DNA from: Camillea tinctor
Taxonomy: Eukaryota > Ascomycota > Sordariomycetes > Xylariales > Xylariaceae
NCBI GenBank assembly: GCA_022578605.1
Contig: MU394068.1
Span: 124,001 to 188,000 of the forward strand
Direction: 5' to 3'
DNA: 64,000 nucleotides
A model generated the notes under the pieces. The model saw only the letters and a list, made by a program, of their open reading frames with translations, ran no database searches and had not been told where the DNA came from. Shown here piece after piece: positions 1-11,050 of this stretch. The translations under genes and the position numbers were made by a program. Every line of letters starts with the position of its first letter. Position 1 is the first letter of the stretch.

Positions 1-281
1 CATATCGTCGTACACCTTTACATGTGAAAGCACATGCTTTCAACTTACACTCAATATACTTCCTTCCCCTCTCCGTTTAAACCTTGTATACAATGGATTA
101 CACCTTATCCTGACAAACCCGGGTTATTCCCTATGTACACATGAATAAGCCCCATCTACCTACCTACCTACCTACCTACATATCAGCGATATCCCTTCCC
201 GCCGTTCCCCTTCTCCCCCCTCTCTCTATCATCAACCCAAGAAATGCACAAAATACTAACCCGGGACCTCCCCGATAACAG

Positions 282-616
282 GCAAGCCGGTGAGCCACGC
301 CTTCGCCAAGGAGCTGATCGCCGGCATCGCGGGCGCCGAGGTCGACAAGCTCGTCGAGACCAAGGGCCTCGACATGGTCGACCGCGAGCGGGCCAAGCAC
401 CACGCCAAGAAGCAGGCCGAGGAGATGTACGAGCAGCACTACGGCCAGTACGACCAGTACGACCCGTAAGTCCATTCCCCCTTCTTCCCCCATCCCATCC
501 CTATATCCCTTTCCTTCTTCTTTTCCTCTGCCTTGCCCTTTTTCTTGACAAAGACTAATGCTAATCTCCGGGCACACAGGAACAACGCCGAACGCCACCC
601 TTCCATGGACTACTAG
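282..616 (+). CDS. CipC-like (DUF3759) protein, 3' part
   Basis: Two 3' exons are visible: 282-465 and 580-616, joined across a 114-nt intron (GTAAGT donor, CACAG acceptor) in matching phase. The translation starts GKPVSHAFAKELIAGI and continues with a charged helix (DRERAKHHAKKQAEEMYEQH) and a DQYDP motif, ending NNAERHPSMDY. This pattern is characteristic of the CipC / DUF3759 family, named for a concanamycin-induced Aspergillus protein; its biochemical role is unknown. The acceptor at 281 is preceded by a CTAAC branch site, but I find neither the donor nor the N-terminal exon in bases 1-281, so the gene is cut by the window edge. It converges on the Sm-D3 gene. Confidence 0.85.
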
Positions 617-1707
617 ATGAGGATACAGGCTCCCGTCCCTCCGAGGTGCATATAGACATCTATGCGAGCTTTTTGGGAGTCTTCGATAGCCTTTGGAGGG
701 AGGGGGATCTGCCGGTCTGGGTGGGTTTGGGTTGGCATGAGTTATGAGAAACTGATGAAAACTTGAACAAATGACAATGGAATGGATTTTAAATGAACCA
801 ATCTTCTGCTGCTGCTGATGTGTGAATAATTCCTTAAGTAATAGAGTGCGTGGGATGGGGTTAGTGTTGGGGTGTGTTGATGATTCGTAAACTAGTTGGA
901 ATGGATCTTAAGGAATGGCTCTGGTAATCGAGAGGGAGGAATGGATTTGCAATTTTCTAAGTTAGATGAGCTATGAAGCCAAGAGAGAACTGCGTTAGTA
1001 CTATTCAACATATCAGAATACCGTGACGTTATTTCCAAGCAAGTCCTCTGTCCATCCAGGGAGCCCATCCTCCTTAAAGTAAAAGTCATATAGGTGCCAA
1101 GTTCGTAATATCTCATCTTCCTCCCACCAAAGCTTACGATGTCTCGTCTCCGATATAAAGGAAAGGGACATAACAGCCTAAGTCTCTATAGTTATCGATG
1201 TTAGGTGTCAACACCGTCCGTAAAGAGAGAAAATAGATATTGCACCATTAGGGGTAAAAGACAAAAGACACATACACACACACAATCCCAATGTGGGAAG
1301 CTCTATTTTCTCTCCGTTTCTTCTGCCCCTTAAATCCCTAGAGTATATATGTGGCCGATAGCATCCAGAGAATTTAGGCGTATCCGCCAAGAAACGGTGA
1401 TATCTCTTTATCTTCCTCCTCTCCCCTCTCTAGAACAATAGATTGACTGTGGAATTGGGAAAATGGTGGTTTCGGTGTTTTCGGTATTTCCGGTGATTTC
1501 CCAAGATTTTACCCCAAAAACGCCAGTTGAATGTCTTCTTTTTTGTTTTTCTTTTTTTTTCTCTCCCCTTTCCTTCCGTGATGGATCCCTTTTCATAGCT
1601 ACCACCACCTCCCATCCATCCACCACAGCAGCATACATATAGCATTATCCTGCCCCCCCTTCGTAACGCAACACGCAAATCGAGATCCCCACCTTCTGTT
1701 TGCCTCT
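617..1707. other. Intergenic, convergent 3' regions
   Basis: This 1.1-kb stretch lies between two convergent genes and should hold both 3' UTRs. Small open frames on the minus strand are AT-rich, lack splice support and resemble nothing I know. No RNA gene or repeat was seen beyond short T-runs. Confidence 0.6.
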
Positions 1708-2300
1708 CTATCGCCCACCGCGTCCGCTCGCCCTCGCCCTGCTGACCGTCGCGCGACCTCGGGCCAGACCGACACCGCGACCCCGTGCGTTGCGACTCCG
1801 GAACATGGGCGCGTTCCTGTGTGCGTTTGTCAGTGTCTGGCCCTACCCATATGCCCAAGACCAAGAAGAAAATGAAAATGAAAGGGGGAAAAAAAGCGCG
1901 TAGAGAGCGTGGGAGGTTGGGGCGGACGTACTTCAACATATCCGGGACGATGAAGAAGCGCACGTGGCTGCCGCGGATGTAGACCTGGTCGAGATGGCTG
2001 ACCCGACCGTCGCGCGCCGTCACCGTGATGTCTTTGAGCTGCACATTCATGTTGTCTTCGGCTATACGGGGGAAGAGAAAAGGGGAGTTAGCTGATTGAA
2101 TGTTCCAACGTATAGGTAGCAAGCATAAAGTTTCTTCCTTTTTTTCCCTTTGATTTGCTTTATTTTGCTAGAATGTAGGATAGGGACTGACCTTCTAGCA
2201 GCTTGCCACGGTAGGTCTGGCCGGAGGTGATCTCGAGGGTGACGATGTGTCCTTGCGCCTCGTTCAGGAGCTTGATGGGGATGCCGATTGTCGACGTCAT
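1708..2300 (-). CDS. SMD3: Small nuclear ribonucleoprotein Sm-D3
   Basis: Three exons on the minus strand: 2300-2192, 2061-1932 and 1816-1708, with consistent phases, give a 115-residue protein, normal for Sm-D3. Exon 1 encodes [20 protein letters not shown] and the Sm1 motif. Exon 2 carries the Sm2 region, including [20 protein letters not shown]. Exon 3 is the RG-rich tail ([20 protein letters not shown] onward) ending in GRGGR. Sm-D3 is a core ring subunit of U1, U2, U4 and U5 snRNPs, assembled on the Sm site and acting in nuclear pre-mRNA splicing. Tail arginines are expected targets of symmetric dimethylation. The gene is divergent from the tryptophanyl-tRNA synthetase gene across about 0.74 kb. 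Identification is firm because the protein is near-invariant across eukaryotes. Confidence 0.96.
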
Positions 2301-3044
2301 GTTTGCGGTGTGTGGTGTGTGGTTTTAGGAATTAAGAGGAAAGGCGAGAGATTCGGATACAGCTGAGGAAGTCGGCCTAGGTAATTGATTATAAATGGGG
2401 TTCGTGATGCGGTGTGTCGTCGTGGTAAGTTCGTCTGGGTGTATCCGAAAGGCTGAGAGAGAGTGTGGGGGATTTTCTAATATTACTATGTAGTAGGTAG
2501 AATATGTAGTATGTAGAGAGCTGCAAGTAAACAAGATACTGTAGAATTCAATCTAAGGTTTTCGATAACGGCCTGGGCTGGGGACATAGCTCCATCGAGC
2601 TGGAAGAAAAAGGATATTCCGCTCCGATCATTTAAGTGGGTCAGATTATGACTAGACAGCCACTCACCGTACGCGAATTCACCAGAAACCCGCTATGAGA
2701 GGTGTTCCCCATAATTCATTGCACTAAAACTAAGTTTGGTTAGTTTGCACAGACTAACACACAGACCCCTGCTCCATGTGGGTACGGAGTAGAGGGATTG
2801 ACTAATACTTGAACTTAAGCCGTATAGTAAGTAAGGAGCGTAAGTAAGAACCCCTCCAAAAAATCACGGAGAATGCCCCTCCATCTTCTTTCCATATACA
2901 ATTCTTTCCATATACAATACAACCAACTTTTACAGCTTACAGAGCTTCCCAGTCCTCGTGTATCGTAGTGAACCTAACCAACCAATACAATACGAATAAA
3001 GAACTTCCTCCATTATAACTCCCCCTCTCCCCTCCACCTCCGCA
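2301..3044. promoter_or_regulatory. Shared divergent promoter region SMD3 / WRS1
   Basis: This 744-bp gap separates two divergently transcribed housekeeping genes. The part next to the synthetase start is pyrimidine-rich (CCTCCATTATAACTCCCCCT), as is common just upstream of fungal start codons. No confident TATA box or coding potential was seen, so this is a positional inference. Confidence 0.5.
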
Positions 3045-5097
3045 ATGGCCTCCGAACTCGAGGCCCCGGCCCAAGAGGTCCCCCCCGCTGCGAACCCCGA
3101 AGCTCAGACTGCAGCCCCTTCGAAGCAGAGTGTTGACCCCTGGAATGTCGCCGGTGAGGTGGGAGAGGATGGCAAGGTCAAGGCCATTGACTACCACAAG
3201 CTAGTCGAGGACTTCGGCACCAAGCTGATCGACCAAGCCTTGCTGGACCGCTTCGAGCGCGTCACCGGCCACAAGCCGCATCGCTTCATGCGACGGCAGA
3301 TCGTCTTTAGCGAGCGGGATCTGGGGGTAATTCTGGACCGATACGAGAAGGTATTGCCCACACAGGTTCTTCCTTGGCTTAGGATCACTCGTCGTGGTCG
3401 CGCACGTACACCTGCTAAGATCCTGTTCCATACCTATAGGGAGAACCGTTCTTCTTGTATACCGGCCGTGGCCCGAGTAGCGACTCCATGCATATCGGAC
3501 ACACGCAAGTCTTTGACTTTTGCAAGTTAGTTGTCACCCGCGATCTAGATTACGACCCCGAAATATCGATATCTGGAATAGCATGCTTACACGAGGTGTC
3601 TGTAGGTGGTTGCAGGATGTCTTTGACGTGCCCCTAGTCATCATGCTTACGGATGGTATGTCGATGAAGTTTCCAAAAGCATGCTCTATATTCTAACAGG
3701 AGGAACCCCTTTTATAGATGAGAAGTTCCTTTTTTCAGAAAAGAGAACAGTCGAAGAGGTCATAGGCTATTCGCGCGCCAACTGCCGAGACATCATCTCT
3801 ATAGGCTTCGATCCCGCCAAGACCTTTATCTTCTCCGACTACGAGTTCATGGGCGGCGCTTTCTACAAGAACGTCACCCGGTTTGCGAGAATGGTCACAT
3901 ATAACACGGCCAAGGCCATCTTCGGCTTCAACGAAAGGTACCCCCCTTGCCTTTGATTTTCGAGCTTTCCTAGAGCTCTTCAGAAACAATCATCTACGCT
4001 AGCCCACCAGCCAACTAACTGCACGCCTAGCTCAAATATCGGCAAGATTCATTTCGCTAGTATACAAGGCGCCACGGCCTTTGCCACCACCTTCCCGCAC
4101 ATCTTCGGGGAAGACGAGAAGAAGACCGCCACTATCCCTTGCCTTATCCCGTGCGCCATTGACCAGGACCCCTATTTCCGTCTAACTCGCGATTGCGCCG
4201 CCAGATTAAAATACGCTAAGCCTTCACTGATCCACTCCCGTTTCTTGGATGCCCTACAGGGTCCCGGGTCCAAGATGTCGGCCAGTATTGATGGTGAGTA
4301 TTTGTTGTCATGATTAAATCTATTCATTCCCTCGTATAAATGCTAACTTGCACCTAGTATGTATTAAGCATTCTTAGTTTTGAATGTTCTAGGATATATT
4401 TCTACATCACGGGATGAGATATAAGATATTAACTTAACATTGGATAGACTTCCGCCATCTTCATGAAGGATACCCCTAAACAGATCAAGGACAAGATCAA
4501 CAAGTACGCATTTTCTGGTGGCCAGGAAACTGCTGAGCAGCAACGAGAGCTAGGAGGCAATCCAGATGTGGATGTCTCATATCAATACCTACAGTTTTTC
4601 ATGGAAGATGACGAGGTATGTAGCGATCACCATGCCCTCTCTTGAGCACCCCCTCGCTGATTATGATTAGGAACTACGAACCATCGGCCAAAACTACAGA
4701 GAAGGAAAGCTATTAACTGGAGAGGTAAGTCGATTTACTATTAAAATTCAGCTGGATATGCTAACCGAAAAATTAAAAACAGCTTAAAGCGATATGTATC
4801 AAGCACCTTCAGGAATACGTGGCTGCCTTCCAGGAGCGGAGATCCAAAGTCACAGACGAAGTTGTCGCAAACTTCATGTCCGTGCGACCACTCACCTGGG
4901 GAGGAAACCCGAGGGTGCAGAGGACGGTACCCGTCGTGGAGGATGGGCCGTCAGCCGCAGCTGGGGCCGAGGGTGAGGGCGGTGATGGGAAGTTGACGAA
5001 GAATCAGTTAAAGAAGATGGAGAAGATGAAGGCTAATGCGGCGAAGAAAGCCGCCAAGGCCGCTGAAAAGGACGCCGCTAAGACAACCGCTTCGTAG
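3045..5097 (+). CDS. WRS1: Tryptophanyl-tRNA synthetase, cytoplasmic
   Basis: Eight exons: 3045-3350, 3440-3525, 3606-3655, 3718-3937, 4031-4292, 4448-4615, 4671-4724 and 4783-5097. They join in frame to a 486-residue protein. It is a class I synthetase that attaches tryptophan to tRNA-Trp in the cytosol. The HIGH signature is literal ([12 protein letters not shown], residues ~120-123) and the second signature is KMSAS (~302-306). [26 protein letters not shown] and [16 protein letters not shown] are typical of the eukaryotic cytoplasmic enzyme. A lysine/alanine-rich tail follows the core. Exon 5 and exon 6 can be joined only by removing two consecutive introns, interpreted here as a stwintron (separate entry). 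The ATG at 3045 is the first in frame and fits the expected N-terminal length. Confidence 0.95.
4293..4447 (+). other. Putative [D1] stwintron in the WRS1 gene
   Basis: Between exon 5 (ends ..ATT GAT at 4292) and exon 6 (starts ACT TCC at 4448) no single GT-AG intron keeps the frame. An internal intron at 4294-4357 (GTGAGT donor, TGCTAAC branch, CACCTAG acceptor, 64 nt) removes itself to place G4293 next to TATGT. This creates a perfect GTATGT donor for the outer intron, which ends at TTGGATAG (4447). The result reads KMSASID-TSAIFM, as expected for the family. An internal intron sitting between the first and second base of an outer donor is the [D1] class of spliceosomal twin intron described in filamentous ascomycetes. 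The prediction rests on sequence only. Confidence 0.82.
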
Positions 5098-5889
5098 AGC
5101 GTGGATCTGCTGGGTAGAATCTCAAAAGAAAAATACATATAAAAACAATATAAAACATTTTTGAGCAAGATGAATTAGTTGGGTGTGTGTTAGTGATAAC
5201 CTTGAGACATCATTGACACATATGAAGCTATGCCACTGGTTATGAGTAAAGAAGCCTATATCGCAACGCGAGGCGGGATGAAGAAAGATTGGATGGAAGG
5301 AAAGAGGTCTATGAGAATGAGATAGGATATATAATTTAACTCCAAAGTTTGGCGTTGGGCATAGGAGAGCATGAAATGCATGCCGATACTTGTACAGTGT
5401 AGGTACGAGGTTCATTGTAATTTATGCAGTCCTCTCGACCCCCTTTTGCAAGATCCCAAACTCTCAATACCTTATAAACCACAACATACTTTCCAGTCAT
5501 CCTCAGCCCCCTGGAAATATCCGTATTGCAGGTTTTCGCTTCCTGGTAGGCTTGGCTTCGAGAAATGGATTGATTTCTAATTGGTCATCTGGGCCCATTT
5601 CCCTTTGCCTCTACTCTCTGGAAGGCTTGCAAGCACACTATCTGGATCTAGCTCAACTGGCTAGCATACATCTAGGGCCAATCTGTCGGGTTTCTTTCAT
5701 GGGGTCTCCCCCTTTCGACTGCCAATTTGCGCACCTCTATGCGAGGACGTTAGTCGATTTTTTTCAGCCAGACTGTCGTAGAGGGGGTTTTGCACGATCC
5801 ACTGCCGGCAACCCGTTCAAAGGCACGCTGGAGTCGCTTTGCCTCTCTGATGATTTCATTTTTATAATTTCTTTTTTTCTTCCTCCTTG
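5098..5889. other. Intergenic, no gene recognised
   Basis: This holds the 3' flank of WRS1 and then a transition to repeat-like DNA. The plus-strand ORFs here (5371-5580, 5390-5899) have no family features, and part of the second is antisense to the decayed ORF that follows. Confidence 0.5.
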
Positions 5890-6545
5890 GTTCGCTTAGG
5901 CTTAGAGTGGCGCATGTTCGGCCACTCATATGTGATCACCTTGCGCTCTCCATTCCAGACGAACTTTTGGTAACTCCCTTTATTTGCGAGGGCCCAATTA
6001 GGAAGCTGAGCGGCGAGAAAGGTCTTCACCCTTTCCGCCCACTCGAAGCTCCTATTAGTGAAGTGACCGGGTTCTATCGTATAGGCTCGGAGTGCCTCAT
6101 TCTGAGAGCGTTGCCGGCCTGGAACATGCCTCGGAAGAAGTTCATGTTGGCTTCACGCTTGAATGTCTCTCGGAATATTCAGCAATGGATTTGGCCCGCT
6201 TTCCTGGCAAACAGCCACATGCCGCGAGATATCGGCCCATTCTCTTTAGTTTGCGGGGGGAGCTGTAGTCGCTTCAGCAGCAGCGGCTGGGGCACTCGGC
6301 CCGCCACATGCGACTTCTGCTGGTTGGCCGGGGAGGTCGTTCCGTGAGGGTGGCCGCGGACGCGAGGGAAGTCCGTTTGGTCAACTCCAGGCAGCTACGG
6401 ATCATTAGCAGGCCGTTTATAGAGTAAGGAGTTTAATACCTACGTAACCACCACCCTTCTTGATGACCTTCTCCGCCATGCACTCGGTACACTTCTTAGA
6501 TTCCGACCCGGCGGCTATGACGGAAAGCTTGTTGGTGTCCTGGGT
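5890..6545 (-). pseudogene. Decayed repeat-borne ORF (gag-like, zinc-knuckle-like)
   Basis: Reading the minus strand from 6545, a segment DTNKLSVIAAGSESKKC then ECMAEK and GGGYVG looks like the start of a Cys-rich motif. It is followed by frame breaks, then MNFFRGMFQAGNAL, then in another frame YTIEPGHFTNRSFEWAERV. A long open piece follows (TFLAAQLPNWALANKG, FVWNGERKVITYEW) and a charged tail rich in Lys, Glu and Arg. I recognise this order from multicopy, transposon-associated ORFs in ascomycete genomes, but from memory only, and no formal family name is certain. At least two frameshifts and internal stops make this copy non-functional. Confidence 0.5.
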
Positions 6546-7663
6546 ACAAGCACTGATATCCATTAGGCCAAGAGCCCCTTATTATAGCCCCAGCCATATA
6601 TATTAACCATTTCAGACCGGTTATTTAGGAGAAATCATCTCTTCAGAACATGGGGGTCGGGGGAGGCTGAAGCGGGAGTCGACGCATAACGACTTAGCCA
6701 TGCTCTCCACCCTAGAGCCTCTCACAGACGGGCACTATTCAGAAGATGAGAAGCCATCTAGCCGAAATTTTGCCAATGAGAAGCCTTCACTGACAACTCA
6801 AGAAGCAAATCAGCATGCAGACATCCTGGAAGGGAGGCTTGAGCCTAAAGAGCTGGTACTCAAACTTCCAGCTTATTCAACTTATGAAAGACTCTGAGTG
6901 AGGCCTTTCTATAATTTAAGCACATTCCGGTACTACTAGACATTTTGATGTACCGGATTAGGAAGTTGTTTATGGATTGTATCACCCCGCTCTCTATGAG
7001 GCGTGGTTATTGTGCTCACTCGTCCACATGTATGGTCGTTCTCTTATGAGTTCGTTTGTTTAAGGAAACCCAAGCACCCCCCGGCTCAAGCGCTCGAGCT
7101 TCTCGCCTACTTGAAGAGCAAGGTGGTGGGGAAGGAGAGGTGGTTCGTAGAATTAAATCCTGTGTCGAGATTACTCTACAATATCCTTTAGAGTCCATAG
7201 AGTAGTAGTAGATAGCCTTATCATACCCTTTTCGTAGGTGTGGAAAAGGCGCATCAAGGAAAACATCCTGCAGCTAGTCCGTAAGACGGATCATTTCAGC
7301 AACCATGCCTCGGGCAATATCATCTCCGTCGCAGGCAAGGGACTACGACGGCTGATAATAGAGTGTATAGTTCATCGGTCTGAAAACGATCCGTTAGTAG
7401 AATGCTATAGGATAGGACGCATAAACATGACTTACATTGCTGTGCCTCGGGCGAATATGATACTCCAGTACATAGGAACGACCGTCGGGCAACCAAGTCA
7501 GGTACTCAACCTTTGACTAGGAAAATAGCTAGAAGGCCTGGAGGGATTTCTAACCACCCATGGGCCTCGAAGGCGGCTATGGTTCCAAGAACACCCAAAT
7601 AGACGTCGTGACGAAGCTCATGGGAACACTCAAAAAGAGTGTTTCCCTTATACACCATATTTA
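6546..7663. other. Repeat-like intergenic DNA, no gene recognised
   Basis: Short ORFs on both strands (for example 6700-6897 and 7238-7516) show no splice partners and no domains I know. The position between a decayed repeat ORF and an inverted repeat suggests old transposon debris. Confidence 0.4.
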
Positions 7664-8115
7664 GGAGAGAAACGTGGTTATTTTTACACGAAGAATTAGA
7701 ACTAAGTATACACGTTATAACTTACCTAGAAATAGGTCCTTGTTTACTGGTAACCTTATACTTCCAGATATTAGGGCTCAGTTCTCAGATTCCAACCTCC
7801 GAATTCTCTCACATGGCCTGCTTATGAAGAAAAGGGGTAAGGTGATGGTTACTATATTGAGTTTGCCAAAAATATTTCCTGACAAACTAATAGAAGGATA
7901 GTAATGATGGTAAAATTGCAGCGGTTAGGCAGCAGCGTAGTGTGCTAAGCTGACCGGGCGAGGTTGTGTGAGAGTTCGAAGGCTGGAATTTGAAGACTGG
8001 GCTCCAATATCTAGCAGTATAAGTGTTAATGGTAAACGAGGACCTATTTCTAGATAGTCTATAACGTGTATCCTTAGTTCCAGCTTTTCGCGTAAAAACA
8101 ACTACGTTTTCTCCC
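7664..8115. repeat. Diverged inverted repeat, ~163-bp arms
   Basis: The left arm (7664-7826, plus strand) and right arm (8115-7953, minus strand) align over about 163 bp with a ~126-bp spacer. Shared blocks include ATACACGTTATA, CTAGAAATAGGTCCT and CTTATACT.CNAGATATT. By eye the arms are roughly 80-85% alike and many differences are transitions. Translations also run in parallel in both arms, with FTR..RTK.TRY matched by FTRKAGTKDTRY and NRS.FT by NRSSFT. The arms could be ends of a palindromic element or two old copies of one repeat in opposite orientation. Confidence 0.75.
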
Positions 8116-10932
8116 CCATATAGGGGTTGTGCATCGTCGCAAATCGCTTTTGAGGAGGATTTGGTCATTACGATCGGGCCTTTGCCGACATGATTAGGAA
8201 CTGAAATGTGAGACAGGGGATGTTAGCAAATTGGGTATTGGAGAATATATAATGAGAATAGATGGTAACAAGTGGGATGAGTTCCTCGAGGCAATGTGGA
8301 TGCGACCAACCTTTATTTATGATTTATTATGATGATTTCGTTTACGTCTGAAGAACACGGAACAACCGAAGTCATCGATTGTAGGATACTGATCACACTA
8401 GAGTCAGCAGAGTTCGCAAAGCTATCAGGGATATCACTGGTACGTGGGATCTCTGGGCAGAGCCAGAGTGTCGCTTGGTTATGATAGAGGGTGACTGCCA
8501 TAGCTTCTCAGGAATACCCTTTTGCGAATGTATCTTCTTTAAAGTAAATCGAATAGCTGACTTTTATGATATAATTCATTGGCAGTCGGCCGTAATCCTC
8601 CTAGCACTTCGGCGAAGAGGACGTGGGACGCCAAGGGACCGCAGCCCATGTGGGTTGTTCTGTGTGTCTGTTAGCCTCAGTGTATGAGATTATGTAGGTC
8701 ATCATGTAAATACTGCGGCAGTTATTATGTAGCTTTGTATTCATTTCTGAACTTGATTAGGATAATAGTTGGTATCGAGCGACGGTTCTGCTTTCGTCGA
8801 TGTTATAACTTAGGATACTGGAATTAGGAATTTATTTACGATGCAAAGTAGAAAAGAGTAGAAAGGAAAGGTATTTACTTTGAGTGATAATATTTTCTTA
8901 AGAAAAAGAAAGTGCTGTTTGCGTGATGATTCGCGTAGGGTTTGTTATTACCCGGGTAACGCTGATGTGCTCGCTTGTGTGTACCTTCACCATAATAACT
9001 ACATGGTTGCCATGGTCCAAATAGGGGGTACTGGCGTTCATTCAAAATCCATGTATATTGTATCTCGTTTCCCCCTTTCCATTCGGGAAAGGTAAACAGA
9101 GAAAATAAACACAAACCAGATGTATTCATAATAGTGGTACAAAAGATACATGGGAGATCCATATAATTAATACACTCCATAAGAAGTCCACGATATATGG
9201 TATCTGATAATTACAATTAAGAGGAGTTCAGAGACGTGAACAGTACATATTTAGAAATGAATCTCGAGAATTTTCCACGAGAACAGCTGTCACCCAGTCT
9301 ACAGTTTTTTTGTAGTCCTCTACATACTTAGGCCTCTCACCAGGTCAGGGTCCACCGGGCCTTTCTAGCGAGGGTCTGATATGAATGATGAGGTCTCTTT
9401 CAGATAAAATGGGTGTATTAAAGCTACGGCGTATCTGCGATGTGGAAATGTTCGGATATGAATCCATATGGAAGTAAGATGACTTTTGGTTAAGATTCCG
9501 TAGATGTCGACGGCGACGCTGTCGAAATGATATGGTTCTCAGATTTTTATTTCTGCGTTTGTTTCTTCCATGTTGGCGATCTTTTAAGTTGAAGCTATGG
9601 TAGGTAAATAGGTAAGTAGATGGACGAATTTGTGGTATAACTCAATAAAAAAGGGATATAATAGTCTCCTAAACTCTGCTGTATTCTAGAAACATGTGTG
9701 GCGAGATAGTATCAAAATAACAAACGCCATATGCTTAGAAGCTATAAGGAATAGCTAGGGTACAAGGAGGGAAATCTGACATGGGATAATTAAATCATGT
9801 GCAGGACGCGTCGACATCGTCCAGGCATTGGGAAACAGGTAACTCGACCGGTTACTTAGATACCTCATAGAACGGCAAAATCTACGTATATAGAAGCTTA
9901 GATCTCTAGATAAATGTCTTACCTATCAAAGCTCGAGCGAATCGACGCTACCATCAAGCATGGGACACCGCATTGTTGTTATAACTGGGTGTTGAGCAAC
10001 CCCGTTGCACCGTGAGACAAAAGGTTCTCACAATGGCCGAATCGTCACTGTGGCTCAATTCTGTATTATATAGTTACCCACCAATCCTGGGGTGTAACAA
10101 TTGTCACATAATCTAGGCGACCATAGAGAACCCCAGGTTACTGGGTTCTGCTTTACCAGGCTTTTCTTTTCTAGACTTCAAGATCCATATAAGGTTGGGC
10201 TTTTCTTTATCACATATGTTGTGAGCTTGGATACTTCCATCTACTTGCGGTGTGGGTTAAAGCTCCCTGTCCCCCCCCCTTTTTTTTTCTTCTGGATATT
10301 ATTATAGACTACCTGATATTAATACGTCTTATTTCATTGTAGGCATTCCTCTTGAATTCCAATGCAATGAAGGTAGCCAAGTGTCATGTAGGAAACGAGC
10401 GGTATTTGGGGGGCGCGGGGGAAGAGAGGGGGATTCCGATAACATTATGATCCTAGTAGGCACGAAATCTATTTCTTATTTCATTAATAGACATGAAAGA
10501 TGGATACTGACGATATATGATGATGGCCATATCTAGCTTTTATGATACTGGTGATCATATTGTGACATATACCAACCCATAGTTCATATGATATAAGATG
10601 CACCTATTATAGTACATACCTATCATATCTTCATCCCCCTTTGTTGACATTGATGGCTGTTTCAAGTCATGAAAATTCCTCTTTCAAAAATAGGGACTAT
10701 ATCATAGCCTTCACCGGTTTCTTGAGGTCTGGCCACTAGATTTCGAACACACTATGAGTGAATAGCACTACTCCAAAGAAAATACAAGCATGTTTCATGG
10801 AACATCCACATCGCAAATTTACACATCACCCACATCAAAGGAAATATCCCTGACCAAAGATTTCGCACGAAAATTGGTTTATCCATATACATCTGGTTAT
10901 TTATGGTTGGGTAGGTTCTCTAGATAGATAAA
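8116..10932. other. AT-rich intergenic DNA, no gene recognised
   Basis: This 2.8-kb stretch contains only short, unsupported ORFs (largest 8875-9180 minus, about 101 codons, no known motif). No tRNA-like arms were seen. The part upstream of 11051 acts as the promoter region of the small gene there. Confidence 0.5.
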
Positions 10933-10938
10933 TATAAA
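10933..10938 (+). promoter_or_regulatory. TATA-like box
   Basis: The sequence GATAAATATAAAAGGAG has a TATAAA core about 113 bp upstream of the ATG at 11051. This is a plausible distance for a fungal core promoter with a short leader. It is inferred from sequence and spacing only. Confidence 0.45.
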
Positions 10939-11050
10939 AGGAGAGTGTTCCTAGCCGTAATATATCCAACTCTAGATATCTAACCCAAGCTCAAACCGTA
11001 AGCCAATATACTCACCACTCCAACATTTCAAAATATATAGACGTGCGATA

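Noticed and set aside
1430..2122. 230-codon minus-strand ORF
   Set aside because: It reads through exon 2 of Sm-D3 into its intron and beyond; the three-exon model reproduces the complete conserved Sm-D3 protein.
4358..4360. Three-base TAT microexon between two ordinary introns in WRS1
   Set aside because: It would shift the frame and produce a stop or non-family sequence; the twin-intron reading keeps both frame and conserved residues.
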